64,000 bases of DNA from DATGLG01 sp035294245. Lineage in GTDB: Bacteria > Pseudomonadota > Alphaproteobacteria > JACZXZ01. The stretch lies in contig DATGLG010000025.1 of NCBI GenBank assembly GCA_035294245.1, positions 62,001 to 126,000 on the forward strand. The letters are read 5' to 3'. This document shows, piece after piece, positions 1 through 9,513 of this stretch. The notes under the pieces were generated by a model. It did no database searches and was not told the DNA's origin. It saw nothing but the letters and a program-made list of their open reading frames with translations. Both the position numbers and the translations under genes were made by a program. The stretch's first letter is position 1, and each line of letters starts with the position of its first letter.

Positions 1-1940
1 ACTGTCGCATCTCGGCACAGCGCGCTCAGCTTGTCCTCGTCCTGGACCAGCGCCACGCGATAGCCCTTCGTCTGATAGAGGCAATCGGGCCCGTCGCAGC
101 TCAACCGGCCATCGGCGCTCGCCCCGGCCCGGGGCCAGCTCACGCGCTCGGTCTGCCCGGCCCTCCTCAAGACGGTGTCGACCTCGAAGCCGCTCCCGCG
201 CCGCGGCGACACCAGCATCTGGCCGTTGTCGTCGCGAACGGCCATGAAGCGGCCGCCATCCGCGGCGATGATGTCCGGTTGATGCGTCAATGCGAGGCTA
301 GCGAGACCGAGCGCGATCCCCGCCAGCCCCGCCCAGCGCCATGGCCTTTGCCAGAGGCAGAGCCAGAGGCCGCCGAGGGAGACCAGCGCCAAGCCCCAGC
401 TCGGCATGGCCGGAAGGATGGCGACCGAGCCGGGCCAGCTCGTCACCGTCTTGGCCGACCAGATCACGATGTGGAGCCCCCAGCTCATGGGCGCAAGAGC
501 CACCGATTCGAGGCCGAAGGGCATGAGCACGAAGGCGATGATCGCCCAGGGCAGCACCCACAGCGCCGTGATCGGCACCGCGATGAGATTGGTCACCACG
601 CCATAGGCGGCCAGCCGGTCGAAATGGTAGAGCGAGTAGGGAATGGTGGCGAGGCCGGTGACGAGGCTGGTGAAGGCGATGCCGGCGAGATAGCGGGTGA
701 CGAGCCGCCCCAGCCCCTCGCCCTGGGTCCAGCCCAGCACGCGGACGCGCAAGGCCTCATAGGCTGCGACGAGCGCCACCACCGCGGCGAAGGAGAGCTG
801 GAAGCTGGGGCCGAGAAGGCTCTCGGGCTGGATCAGGAGGATGGCGACCGCAGCCCACGCGACGAGGCGCATCGAGATCGCGGTGCGATCGATCATCACC
901 CCGAGCAGCACCACGCTCGTCATGATGAAAGCGCGCTGGGTCGGCACCGTGGCGCCGGTGATGAGCAGATAGAAGAGGGCGCCGATGAGCGCCGCGCCCG
1001 CCGCCCATTTCTTGGTCGGGTAGCGCAAGGCGATCCGGGGAATGAGCGCCAGGAGCGCCCGCACCCCGAAGAAGAGCGCCCCGGTGACGAGGCCGAGGTG
1101 AAGCCCGGCGATGGCGAGAAGATGGGCGAGCCCGGAGTCCCGCATCGAATCCACGACATCGGGCGGGATGGCGCCGCGCTCGCCCGTCATCAGCGCCGCG
1201 GCAATGCCGCCTTCGGCGCCGGGCAGCTCGGCGGTGACCCGCGCCGCGATCGCATCGCGCAGCGCCGCGAGCCGCAGGGCCAATCCGCCGGGCCGCGCTG
1301 GCGTCACGGCGGGGGCGCCATAGGCATAGCCAACCGCACCGAGGCGCAGGAAATAGGCGTGGCGCTGAAAATCGAAGGCGCCCGGAGCCACCGGCTCGGC
1401 CGGCGGCAATAGGACCGCGCGCAAGCGCACGGTGTCGCCGGGGCGGAGCGGTGTGTTGCCCCGCACGCGCACCCGCACACGGGTCGGCGTGCGCTCCGGT
1501 GCCAAGCGATCGATGACCAGGCTGTCCAGGGTGAGACGGCAGCCCCTGTCGAGCCGCTCCACCTCGACCACGCGCCCCGTCAGCATGACCGGACCGAGCC
1601 GATGCTCGATCCGCGGGGCGGCGACGCGATCGGTGCGCAGCGCCGCCGCGGTGAAGCCGAGCGCTGTCGCCGCGAGCGGGAGGCAGACAACCAGGACTCC
1701 CGTGTGTCGACGGCCGAGTGCGGCAAGCGCCAGAGCGAGCAGCGCGACGACGGCGCCGAGCCCATGAGACGGCTCGAAGGTGAGCGAGAAATAGAGGGCG
1801 ACCCCGCCGCCGAGGAAGGCCGGCAGCCAGAGCGGCCAACGCTCCCGCTCCGCGCGGAAGCTCTGCCCTGCGCGCCGAAGCCATTCGGCGGTCCTGCTCT
1901 CGCGGGAGGTATCGGGGGAAGCCGCCGCGTGCTCGGTCAT
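1..1940 (-). CDS. comEC: ComEC/Rec2 family DNA-uptake membrane protein (3' end outside window)
   Basis: Reading the minus strand from the ATG at 1940 gives an open frame of at least 646 codons that leaves the window without a stop. The product is a polytopic inner-membrane protein. Residues 1-50 are charged, followed by hydrophobic segments and a soluble OB-like domain (about 115-230). The Competence core follows, with the signature SGLAHLLAIAGLHLGL at roughly residues 270-285. ComEC forms the channel that passes single-stranded DNA across the inner membrane during transformation. It is divergent from gltX across 99 bp, a common alphaproteobacterial arrangement. Whether the C-terminal metallo-beta-lactamase domain exists cannot be seen. 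The family call is firm; transformation competence of this organism is inference. Confidence 0.9.
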   Translation of the reverse strand, partial: MTEHAAASPDTSRESRTAEWLRRAGQSFRAERERWPLWLPAFLGGGVALYFSLTFEPSHGLGAVVALLALALAALGRRHTGVLVVCLPLAATALGFTAAALRTDRVAAPRIEHRLGPVMLTGRVVEVERLDRGCRLTLDSLVIDRLAPERTPTRVRVRVRGNTPLRPGDTVRLRAVLLPPAEPVAPGAFDFQRHAYFLRLGAVGYAYGAPAVTPARPGGLALRLAALRDAIAARVTAELPGAEGGIAAALMTGERGAIPPDVVDSMRDSGLAHLLAIAGLHLGLVTGALFFGVRALLALIPRIALRYPTKKWAAGAALIGALFYLLITGATVPTQRAFIMTSVVLLGVMIDRTAISMRLVAWAAVAILLIQPESLLGPSFQLSFAAVVALVAAYEALRVRVLGWTQGEGLGRLVTRYLAGIAFTSLVTGLATIPYSLYHFDRLAAYGVVTNLIAVPITALWVLPWAIIAFVLMPFGLESVALAPMSWGLHIVIWSAKTVTSWPGSVAILPAMPSWGLALVSLGGLWLCLWQRPWRWAGLAGIALGLASLALTHQPDIIAADGGRFMAVRDDNGQMLVSPRRGSGFEVDTVLRRAGQTERVSWPRAGASADGRLSCDGPDCLYQTKGYRVALVQDEDKLSALCRDAT

Positions 1941-2039
1941 CTGGGCGCCGTTTGCCGCCGCTCCGGTGTTTGCAGACTTGGCGGGGGAGATATGTTACAC
2001 ACCCGCTCCCCTTCTGACGAGTCGAGGAATACGAGAGCG

Positions 2040-3461
2040 ATGTCCGTCGTTGTCCGCTTCGCCCCTTCGCCCACGGGATTCCTGCATATCGGCGGCGCGC
2101 GCACGGCTCTCTTCAACTGGCTCTATGCCCGCCACGAGAAGGGGCGCTTCCTCCTCCGCATCGAGGACACCGATCGAGCGCGCTCCACCGAGGCCGCCAA
2201 GCAGGCGATTCTCGACGGGCTCACCTGGCTCGGCCTCGACTGGGACGGCGACGTCGTCTATCAGTTCGAGCGCGCGCCCCGCCACGCCGAGGTGGCGCGA
2301 CAGCTCCTCGCCCAGGGACACGCCTATCATTGCTACTGCACGCCCGAGGAGCTCGCGGCCATGCGCGAGAAGGCGCGCGCCGAGGGCCGGCCGCTCCGCT
2401 ATGATGGTCGCTGCCGCGAGCGCCGGGCCGAGGACATCCCGGCGGGCGTCAAGCCGACCATTCGCTTGAAGGCGCCGCAGTCCGGCGAGACCGTCATCGG
2501 CGATCTCGTCCAGGGCACCGTGCGCGTCGCGAACGAGCAGCTCGACGACATGATCCTGCTGCGCGCCGACGGCACGCCCGTCTATATGCTGTCGGTCGTC
2601 GTCGACGATCACGACATGGGCATCACCCACATCATTCGCGGCGACGATCACCTCACCAACGCCTTCCGCCAAACCCAGCTCTATCGCGCCTGCGGCTGGA
2701 CCGTGCCGGCCTTCGCGCATATTCCGCTCATCCACGGCCCGGACGGCGCCAAGCTCTCGAAGCGGCACGGCGCTCTCGGCGCCGACGCCTATCGCAATCT
2801 TGGCTATCTGCCGGAGGCGATGCGCAATTATTTGCTGCGCCTCGGCTGGGCCCATGGCGACGACGAGATCATCTCAACCGAGCAAGCCATTGCCTGGTTC
2901 GACATCCGCGACGTTGGGCGCTCGCCGGCGCGCTTCGATTTCGCCAAGCTCGACAGCCTCAACGCCCATTACCTGCGCGAGAGCGACAATGCGCGGCTCG
3001 TCGCGGAGCTGCGGCCGTTCCTTGCCAAGCTTCTCAACAAGGCGCCCGATCCGACCAGCGAGGCGCGGCTTCTGCGCGGCATGGACGGTCTCAAGCAGCG
3101 AGCGCGCACGCTGGTCGACCTCGCCGCCGCCGCCGCGATCTATGTCCGCTCCCGGCCGTTACCCCTCGACGACAAGGCGACGGCGCTTCTCGATGGGGAG
3201 GCGCGGGGCCGCCTCGCCCGCCTCGCCGCACGACTCGACGGCATCGCCGATTGGAACACCGCCACGCTCGAAGCCGCCGTGAGGGCCGCGGCGGAGGCGG
3301 AAGGGGTGAAGCTCGGCGCCGTCGCCCAGCCGCTTCGCGCCGCCCTCACCGGGTCCGTCGTGTCGCCCGGCATCTTCGAGGTCATGGACGTGCTGGGCCG
3401 CGACGAGACCTTGGGCCGCATTCGCGACGTGTCGCCGGAGGCGCCGGCCGGTTCGGATTGA
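2040..3461 (+). CDS. gltX: Glutamyl-tRNA synthetase
   Basis: A 473-residue class I aminoacyl-tRNA synthetase that charges tRNA-Glu in the cytoplasm. The N-terminus has the family block PSPTGFLHIGGARTALFNW (HIGH-type motif). The KMSKS-type motif appears as AKLSKRHGA near residue 240. Cysteines around residues 98-125 (HCYC...C) match the zinc region of bacterial GluRS. The ATG at 2040 is chosen because family similarity begins at MSVVVRFAPSPTG; the frame stays open upstream but that part has no family resemblance. Alphaproteobacteria often carry two GltX copies, one of which may be non-discriminating for tRNA-Gln; the sequence alone does not say which type this is. Confidence 0.96.
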   Translation: MSVVVRFAPSPTGFLHIGGARTALFNWLYARHEKGRFLLRIEDTDRARSTEAAKQAILDGLTWLGLDWDGDVVYQFERAPRHAEVARQLLAQGHAYHCYCTPEELAAMREKARAEGRPLRYDGRCRERRAEDIPAGVKPTIRLKAPQSGETVIGDLVQGTVRVANEQLDDMILLRADGTPVYMLSVVVDDHDMGITHIIRGDDHLTNAFRQTQLYRACGWTVPAFAHIPLIHGPDGAKLSKRHGALGADAYRNLGYLPEAMRNYLLRLGWAHGDDEIISTEQAIAWFDIRDVGRSPARFDFAKLDSLNAHYLRESDNARLVAELRPFLAKLLNKAPDPTSEARLLRGMDGLKQRARTLVDLAAAAAIYVRSRPLPLDDKATALLDGEARGRLARLAARLDGIADWNTATLEAAVRAAAEAEGVKLGAVAQPLRAALTGSVVSPGIFEVMDVLGRDETLGRIRDVSPEAPAGSD

Positions 3462-3540
3462 ACATTTGCACCGGGCGACCTATTTTGCTCCCAGCCGCCA
3501 CGCGGGCGCTCCGCAAACCCCCATCGAAGAGGGTCATCTG

Positions 3541-4863
<1,323 letters not shown>

Positions 4864-4871
4864 GGACGACG

Positions 4872-5075
4872 ATGGCAACCGGCGGGACGCAGCGCGACCG
4901 CGCCGGCTCGGACCGGGCCGGGTCCGCGCGCCATGCGCCATCCCCCCGCAAGCGTGTCGTCGCCAATGACAATATCCGGCCGCGGCGGGGAGGTGTGCTG
5001 CGGCTCCTGGCGGCGGCCGCGGTCGTCGCCTTGCTCGCGCTGGCGGCGGCCCTCTGGGCCGGCTTGCTGCCCTGA
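4872..5075 (+). CDS. Small single-pass membrane protein
   Basis: A 67-residue open frame starts 8 bp after the gltA stop, with AAGGAC-like bases just upstream of its ATG. Residues 1-42 are basic and hydrophilic and contain RVVANDNIRPRR, a sequence type I associate with small alphaproteobacterial proteins. Residues about 44-64 form one Ala/Leu/Val transmembrane helix, giving a cytoplasmic tail and one anchor. No function is known to me. Spacing suggests translation as part of the gltA transcript. Confidence that it is real is moderate, because GC-rich DNA often keeps short frames open. Confidence 0.55.
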   Translation: MATGGTQRDRAGSDRAGSARHAPSPRKRVVANDNIRPRRGGVLRLLAAAAVVALLALAAALWAGLLP

Positions 5076-5112
5076 GCAAGTCCGTTAACGAACGGTCAAC
5101 CTTCCCGGTGCT

Positions 5113-6039
5113 ATGAGCCTCATTGGAGCGCTCATGGCCATTCGACTGTCCCCCTCCGCCCTGCACGGCGCCGATCCCCAGATCCTGCGCGATATCCAGC
5201 GCGCCGCGAGCGCCACCTCGGTCGATTTCAATTACCTCGTCGCCCAGGCTTCCCAGGAAAGCGCGTTCCAGCCCGACGCCAAGGCCGCCACCTCGACGGC
5301 GACGGGCCTTTATCAGTTCACCGAATTGACCTGGCTGCACGAGTTCCGCTTGCACGGCGCCCAATACGGCTATGGCGATCTCGCGCAGGCGGTCACGGTC
5401 GACGAGGCCGGGCGCGAAAAGGTGCTCGATCCCGAGAAGCGCAAGGCGATTCTCGATCTTCGCACCGATCCTGCGCTCTCCGCATCGCTCGCCGCCGAGC
5501 TCGCGCGCGAGAACCGCGCCGCTCTCGAGCGCGACCTCGGGCGCAGTGTCAACGCCACGGATCTCTATCTCGCTCACTTCCTCGGCGCCGGCGGCGCCTC
5601 GAAGCTGATCGCCGCCGTCGCGAGCGACGGCGGCGCCAAGGCCGCCGACCTCCTGCCCGCGGCCGCGGCGGCGAATCCCTCGGTCTTCTACGACGCCGGC
5701 GGAGCTGCGCGCTCGGTTGCCGATATCTATCGGCATTTCGCCGCCAAGATGGGCGGCGGCGAGGCCGTCGCCGCCCTCGGGACCGGCGGCGGGACGAGCG
5801 GTACGGCGCCGCCCCCCCTCGGTAGCACGCTTAGCACGCCGGTCGGCGTCGCCTCGCTCGGGATCTTCGGCGGCCTCCAGACGCGCGGGCCGCTGTCGCA
5901 GCATCTCCTCGATGCACTCACCCTCGCCACGCTGCGCGCCCTGAGCAGCGGCGACGATTGGTCGAGCCATCCCGCCCACGGCGCGGCATCGTCGTCCTCT
6001 TCGCCGGCTCAGCGCAAGGACGGCACAAGCGCCGCCTGA
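5113..6039 (+). CDS. Lytic transglycosylase-like (SLT, lysozyme-fold) protein
   Basis: A 308-residue protein whose N-terminal 190 residues match the SLT/lysozyme-like fold. The likely catalytic glutamate is E49 in the ASQESAF block, and the GLYQF motif follows about 17 residues later. Such domains cleave the glycan strand of peptidoglycan with 1,6-anhydro product formation. The C-terminal third is Ala/Gly/Ser-rich and low in complexity. No clear signal peptide is visible, so export could depend on another route, as for flagellar or secretion-apparatus muramidases. An alternative start is the ATG at 5134 (MAIRLS). It is convergent with the phosphoesterase gene that follows. Confidence 0.75.
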   Translation: MSLIGALMAIRLSPSALHGADPQILRDIQRAASATSVDFNYLVAQASQESAFQPDAKAATSTATGLYQFTELTWLHEFRLHGAQYGYGDLAQAVTVDEAGREKVLDPEKRKAILDLRTDPALSASLAAELARENRAALERDLGRSVNATDLYLAHFLGAGGASKLIAAVASDGGAKAADLLPAAAAANPSVFYDAGGAARSVADIYRHFAAKMGGGEAVAALGTGGGTSGTAPPPLGSTLSTPVGVASLGIFGGLQTRGPLSQHLLDALTLATLRALSSGDDWSSHPAHGAASSSSSPAQRKDGTSAA

Positions 6040-6066
6040 CGACTTCGTCGGCCACGCCTTCTCGCC

Positions 6067-7482
6067 TCAGAAGCTCAACGCATTGGTGAGATCGCCGACC
6101 CAGGCCTCGCGATTGCTGAGGGGTGCGAGGCCGTAGCGCCGCTCGATGAATTTGAGAATCGAGGTGGTGTCGTAGAAGGTATGGTCGACATAGCCGCGCT
6201 TGGCGAAGGGCGAGATGATGATCGTCGGGACGCGCGAGCCTGGCCCCCATTTGTCGATCTTGGGCGGCGGCACGTGGTCCCAGAATCCGCCGTTCTCGTC
6301 ATAGGTGACGATGATCACGCTGTCGTGCCACAGCTTGCTTCGGTGAATCTGGCGGATCACCGCCGCCACCTTGCGGTCGCCCATGGCGACATCGGCATAG
6401 CCCGGATGCTCGTCATCGGCCCCGATCGGCTTCCAGAACACGACGCTCGGCAGCTTTCCCTCAGCGATGCCGGCGAGAAATTCCTTCTCGTCCTTGAGAT
6501 GCTCCCGCTTCGCGGCGGTGCCGTCGCCGAATTGCTTGAAGTAGACGAAGGGCTGGTGATGGAACTCGAAATGGGGCGCGGGATGGCCGGCCAGCGCGTC
6601 GTCATAGCCGCCCGAATACCAGGCCCAGCTGATCCCCTGCGCGCTGAGTTGATCGCCGATCGTCGTGAAGCCCTCCTGCGGCGGCAGCAATTCGCGGACA
6701 TTGGTGATCTTCAGCGAGTGGGGCATATAGACGCTTTGGATCGTATTCACGGCGTAGCCGTCGGGGGTCACCGCCCCGTCCGCGATCATTCGGCCTTTGG
6801 CGTCGAGGCGGGCGACGAGATCGGCGGGCGCGTTCGGATAGCGCGGGGTGCAGGCGCAGACGAGCCAGAAGTGGTTGAGAAAGGAGCCGCCGAACGCCGC
6901 GTGGAAGAAGTTGTCCGCAAGCACGTAATCGTGCGCGTAGCGCCAGAGCTCAGTCTTGCTGCCGTCATAGTAGCCCATCGCCAGCCCGGCCGCGTCGGAA
7001 TAGAGGACGAATTTGTCCATCCGGCCGCCGTCGATCTGCGCCTGCTCCTGATAGAAGCGATGCACGAGGTCGCCCGTCTTCTGGTCGAGGGGGACGAACT
7101 TGTCGATAGGGAATGGCCCGTTCGGCAGGTCGCCGGGAAAGCGCAGATCCGGGGTGGGCGGCACGCTGGAAGTGTTGATGGGTTGCGGCAGGACCTCATA
7201 GGGCCGGCCGTCCGGGCCCACCTGGATCGCCGCGGCGTCGGCGTTCGCCAGGCCGTTGGCGTGGGGGAAATTGCCGAAGAGATTGTCGAAGCTGCGGTTC
7301 TCTAGATAGATGACGATGATGTGGCCGATCTTGTCGAGGCGAGCCGGTGCGCCGGTTGCGGCGGCCGCGGCCGTGGCGACGTCTTCATCGGCACTGGCGA
7401 AGGCCCGAGGTGCGACGCCGAGCAGCGATATGGCGAGGGCCGCGTGAGCGAGAACGCGACGGAGCTTCCAGCATGCGGCCAT
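6067..7482 (-). CDS. Secreted phosphoesterase (phospholipase C / AcpA-type acid phosphatase family)
   Basis: A 471-residue exported hydrolase of the alkaline-phosphatase-like superfamily that includes bacterial phospholipase C and Francisella AcpA. It has an N-terminal signal peptide ending near AFASADED. The metal/nucleophile motif IYLENRSFDNLFG spans about residues 58-70, and the C-terminal block TYDENGGFWDHVPPP is typical of the family. The substrate could be phospholipid or small phosphomonoesters; the sequence does not separate these. It likely acts in the periplasm or outside the cell in phosphate scavenging. It diverges from the MFS gene across about 170 bp. Confidence 0.82.
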   Translation of the reverse strand: MAACWKLRRVLAHAALAISLLGVAPRAFASADEDVATAAAAATGAPARLDKIGHIIVIYLENRSFDNLFGNFPHANGLANADAAAIQVGPDGRPYEVLPQPINTSSVPPTPDLRFPGDLPNGPFPIDKFVPLDQKTGDLVHRFYQEQAQIDGGRMDKFVLYSDAAGLAMGYYDGSKTELWRYAHDYVLADNFFHAAFGGSFLNHFWLVCACTPRYPNAPADLVARLDAKGRMIADGAVTPDGYAVNTIQSVYMPHSLKITNVRELLPPQEGFTTIGDQLSAQGISWAWYSGGYDDALAGHPAPHFEFHHQPFVYFKQFGDGTAAKREHLKDEKEFLAGIAEGKLPSVVFWKPIGADDEHPGYADVAMGDRKVAAVIRQIHRSKLWHDSVIIVTYDENGGFWDHVPPPKIDKWGPGSRVPTIIISPFAKRGYVDHTFYDTTSILKFIERRYGLAPLSNREAWVGDLTNALSF

Positions 7483-7652
7483 GAGCTACCCCTCAGCTGT
7501 CTTCGCCTGTATATGGAAATGCGGAGCGCGGAGCCCCGGCGGCGTCGCGCGTGCTCCCACCCACCCGGATGCGCCCGGGTCTCGGACCCCGGGCGCATCG
7601 TCCGTCGCACGAATCGAGTCACCACCGCAGCGTCTCGCCCATCCGCCCGCTC

Positions 7653-8855
7653 ATGGATCAAGCCCGCCTCGCGCTCATCATCACGCTTGCCATCCAGAGC
7701 CTCGCCGCTTGGGGAATGATGGCGGGTCCGGTTCTGGCGCCTCTCGCCGCCAAGGACATCGGCGTCGAGCCCTATCTCGTCGGGGTCTATGTTTCGGTTG
7801 CCTATGCTGCCGCCGCTTGCGCCGGTCTGGCAAGCGGCAGCTTCATCGCCCGGTTCGGGCCGCTACGGCTGAGCCAAGGCTGCCTGGCCCTCGTCGGCGC
7901 AGCCCTCCTGCTGGCGGTGCTCGGGACACCCCTCGCCCTTCTCGTCGCCGCGGTCGTCGTCGGCATCGGCTATGGCCCCATCACGCCGGCGTCGTCGCAG
8001 CTCCTCGCGCGGACGACGCCGCCGGCGCGGCTTAATCTCGTCTTCTCGCTCAAGCAGACGGGCGTTCCCATCGGCAATTCCCTCGCCGGAGCCATCCTGC
8101 CGAGCCTCGGCTTGGTGATCGGCTGGCGCGGCGCCGCCCTGGTCACTGCAGTCCTCTGCTTTGCCGTCACCGCCGCCGCCGAGCCGTTGCGGCGGCCCCT
8201 CGACGTGGATCTCGACCGAGAACGGCCGCTGTTCTCGCTTGGCCAGCTCGCCGGCCCGCTCAGGCTGGTCCTCGCTTCGCCGGAGCTCCGCCGTCTCGCC
8301 CTCACCTCCTTCGCCTATGCCGGCATGCAGACGAGCCTGACCACCTTCCTCGTCATCTTCCTCAACGGTCCGGTGGGGCTCTCTGTGGTCGCCGCCGGCG
8401 TGGCCCTCGCAGCGGCCCAGGGCGCCGGTGTCCTCGGCCGCATCTTTTGGGGACACATCGCCGATCGCTTCATCCCGCCGATGCGGCTTCTGGGTCTGCT
8501 CGGCCTCACCATGTCCGTCTGCTCGGTCCTGGTCGGGAGCTTCGCGGCGGGCTGGCCGTTTGCCGCCATCCTCGCGGTGTGCTGCGCCTTCGGCGGCACC
8601 GCGACGGCCTGGAATGGCGTGCAGCTCGCGCAGGTTGCCAAGCACGCTCCCAAAGGCCGCGCCGGCGAGGTGACGGGCGGTAGCTCCTTCGTCACCTTCT
8701 TGGGCGTGGTGGTCGTTCCGGCCGTCTTCAGCGCCCTCCTGGGCAGCTTCGGCAGCTACCGGATCGGCTACACCGCCGTCGCGGTGCTGACGCTCCTCAG
8801 CGGCATCTCCTATCTCGCCGGCAAGGGCCTCCCTCGCCGCGGCCGCGACCGCTGA
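7653..8855 (+). CDS. MFS transporter
   Basis: A 400-residue major facilitator superfamily carrier with about 12 hydrophobic segments in two halves. Conserved stretches around SRPTTPASSQLL-like loop positions (here YGPITPASSQLLARTTP) and FSLKQTGVPIGNSLAG are typical of the small NarK/CynX-like bacterial MFS group. The chosen ATG at 7653 gives MDQARLALI and leads directly into the first transmembrane helix; the longer upstream frame adds only Pro/Arg-rich residues. The substrate is unknown. It converges on the MarR gene (25 bp between stops), so a functional link with that regulator is possible but unproven. Confidence 0.85.
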   Translation: MDQARLALIITLAIQSLAAWGMMAGPVLAPLAAKDIGVEPYLVGVYVSVAYAAAACAGLASGSFIARFGPLRLSQGCLALVGAALLLAVLGTPLALLVAAVVVGIGYGPITPASSQLLARTTPPARLNLVFSLKQTGVPIGNSLAGAILPSLGLVIGWRGAALVTAVLCFAVTAAAEPLRRPLDVDLDRERPLFSLGQLAGPLRLVLASPELRRLALTSFAYAGMQTSLTTFLVIFLNGPVGLSVVAAGVALAAAQGAGVLGRIFWGHIADRFIPPMRLLGLLGLTMSVCSVLVGSFAAGWPFAAILAVCCAFGGTATAWNGVQLAQVAKHAPKGRAGEVTGGSSFVTFLGVVVVPAVFSALLGSFGSYRIGYTAVAVLTLLSGISYLAGKGLPRRGRDR

Positions 8856-8880
8856 CGCGAAGCGGAAGCGCGGCCGCGGC

Positions 8881-9294
8881 TCAATCCTCCGCGGCGAGGC
8901 GATCCAGGAGACCGCGGAGCGAGGGTCCGATCCGCCGCAGCTCCGCCTGATGGGCGGCGGAGAGGCGCTCGAGCAGCGCGTCGGCAGCGGCGGTCAGCCG
9001 GATGTGAACGGTACGACGATCCTCGGCGCCGCTTTCCCGCTCCAGCAGGCCCTGCGAGACCATGCGATCTACGAGGCCGACGGCGCTGTGATGGCGGATC
9101 TGAAGGCGCTCGGCCAGCTCGCCGACGGTCATCCGCGCCCGCTGCGGATAGCCTCTCACGGCAAGGAGCGCCTGATGCTGCTGCGGCGTCAGCCCCACCC
9201 GCTGCGCCGCCGACTCGCTAAAGCGCATGAAGCGCCGGAGCTCGTAGCGGAACGCCGCCAGCATCTCATATTGGGCCTCGCTCACCTTCGGCAT
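8881..9294 (-). CDS. MarR family transcriptional regulator
   Basis: A 137-residue winged-helix DNA-binding protein, usually a dimer whose repression is relieved by small phenolic or oxidant ligands. The HTH lies at about residues 44-70 (VGELAERLQIRHHSAVGLVDRM), followed by the wing (GLLERESGAEDRRTVHIRLT). The start at 9294 (MPKVSEAQ) is preferred over the in-frame ATG at 9318 because it has a GAGGG ribosome-binding site and leaves the palindrome at 9322-9336 upstream of the gene, as expected for autoregulation. Neighbours are clcA (divergent) and the MFS gene (convergent). Confidence 0.88.
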   Translation of the reverse strand: MPKVSEAQYEMLAAFRYELRRFMRFSESAAQRVGLTPQQHQALLAVRGYPQRARMTVGELAERLQIRHHSAVGLVDRMVSQGLLERESGAEDRRTVHIRLTAAADALLERLSAAHQAELRRIGPSLRGLLDRLAAED

Positions 9295-9321
9295 ACCATC
9301 CCTCGCGCGTCTTGACATTTA

Positions 9322-9336
9322 TATCGCTAAACGATA
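9322..9336. promoter_or_regulatory. Palindromic MarR-type operator
   Basis: The sequence TATCG-CTAAA-CGATA is a perfect inverted repeat of 5-bp arms around a 5-bp spacer, sitting 28 bp before the MarR start codon in the MarR/clcA divergent region. MarR proteins typically bind arms of this size and spacing and repress their own gene. It is the best candidate for autoregulation and possibly for control of clcA, whose start is 178 bp away. Confidence 0.6.
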
Positions 9337-9513
9337 CATGCTTTTGCAGCGCAGCAAAAAACTCCTTCTCTGGGACGGCGCCCCCAGGCGGCCGAGGAGA
9401 CGGATTTGTTGCTGCGATTCCTGATGTGTGGCCGTCCGGCTCCGCCGGCGGAGACGTTCCGAGGCTGCGCCGCGATGGCGTCTTCGACGCGACAGAGAAG
9501 ACAAGACAGATAA

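Noticed and set aside
279..1412. 377-codon plus-strand frame
   Set aside because: Antisense to comEC, whose translation on the minus strand has clear family motifs; the plus frame is Arg/Gly/His-rich and featureless.
757..1884. 375-codon minus-strand frame
   Set aside because: It is a shifted frame inside comEC; the real frame from 1940 runs through it and to the window edge.
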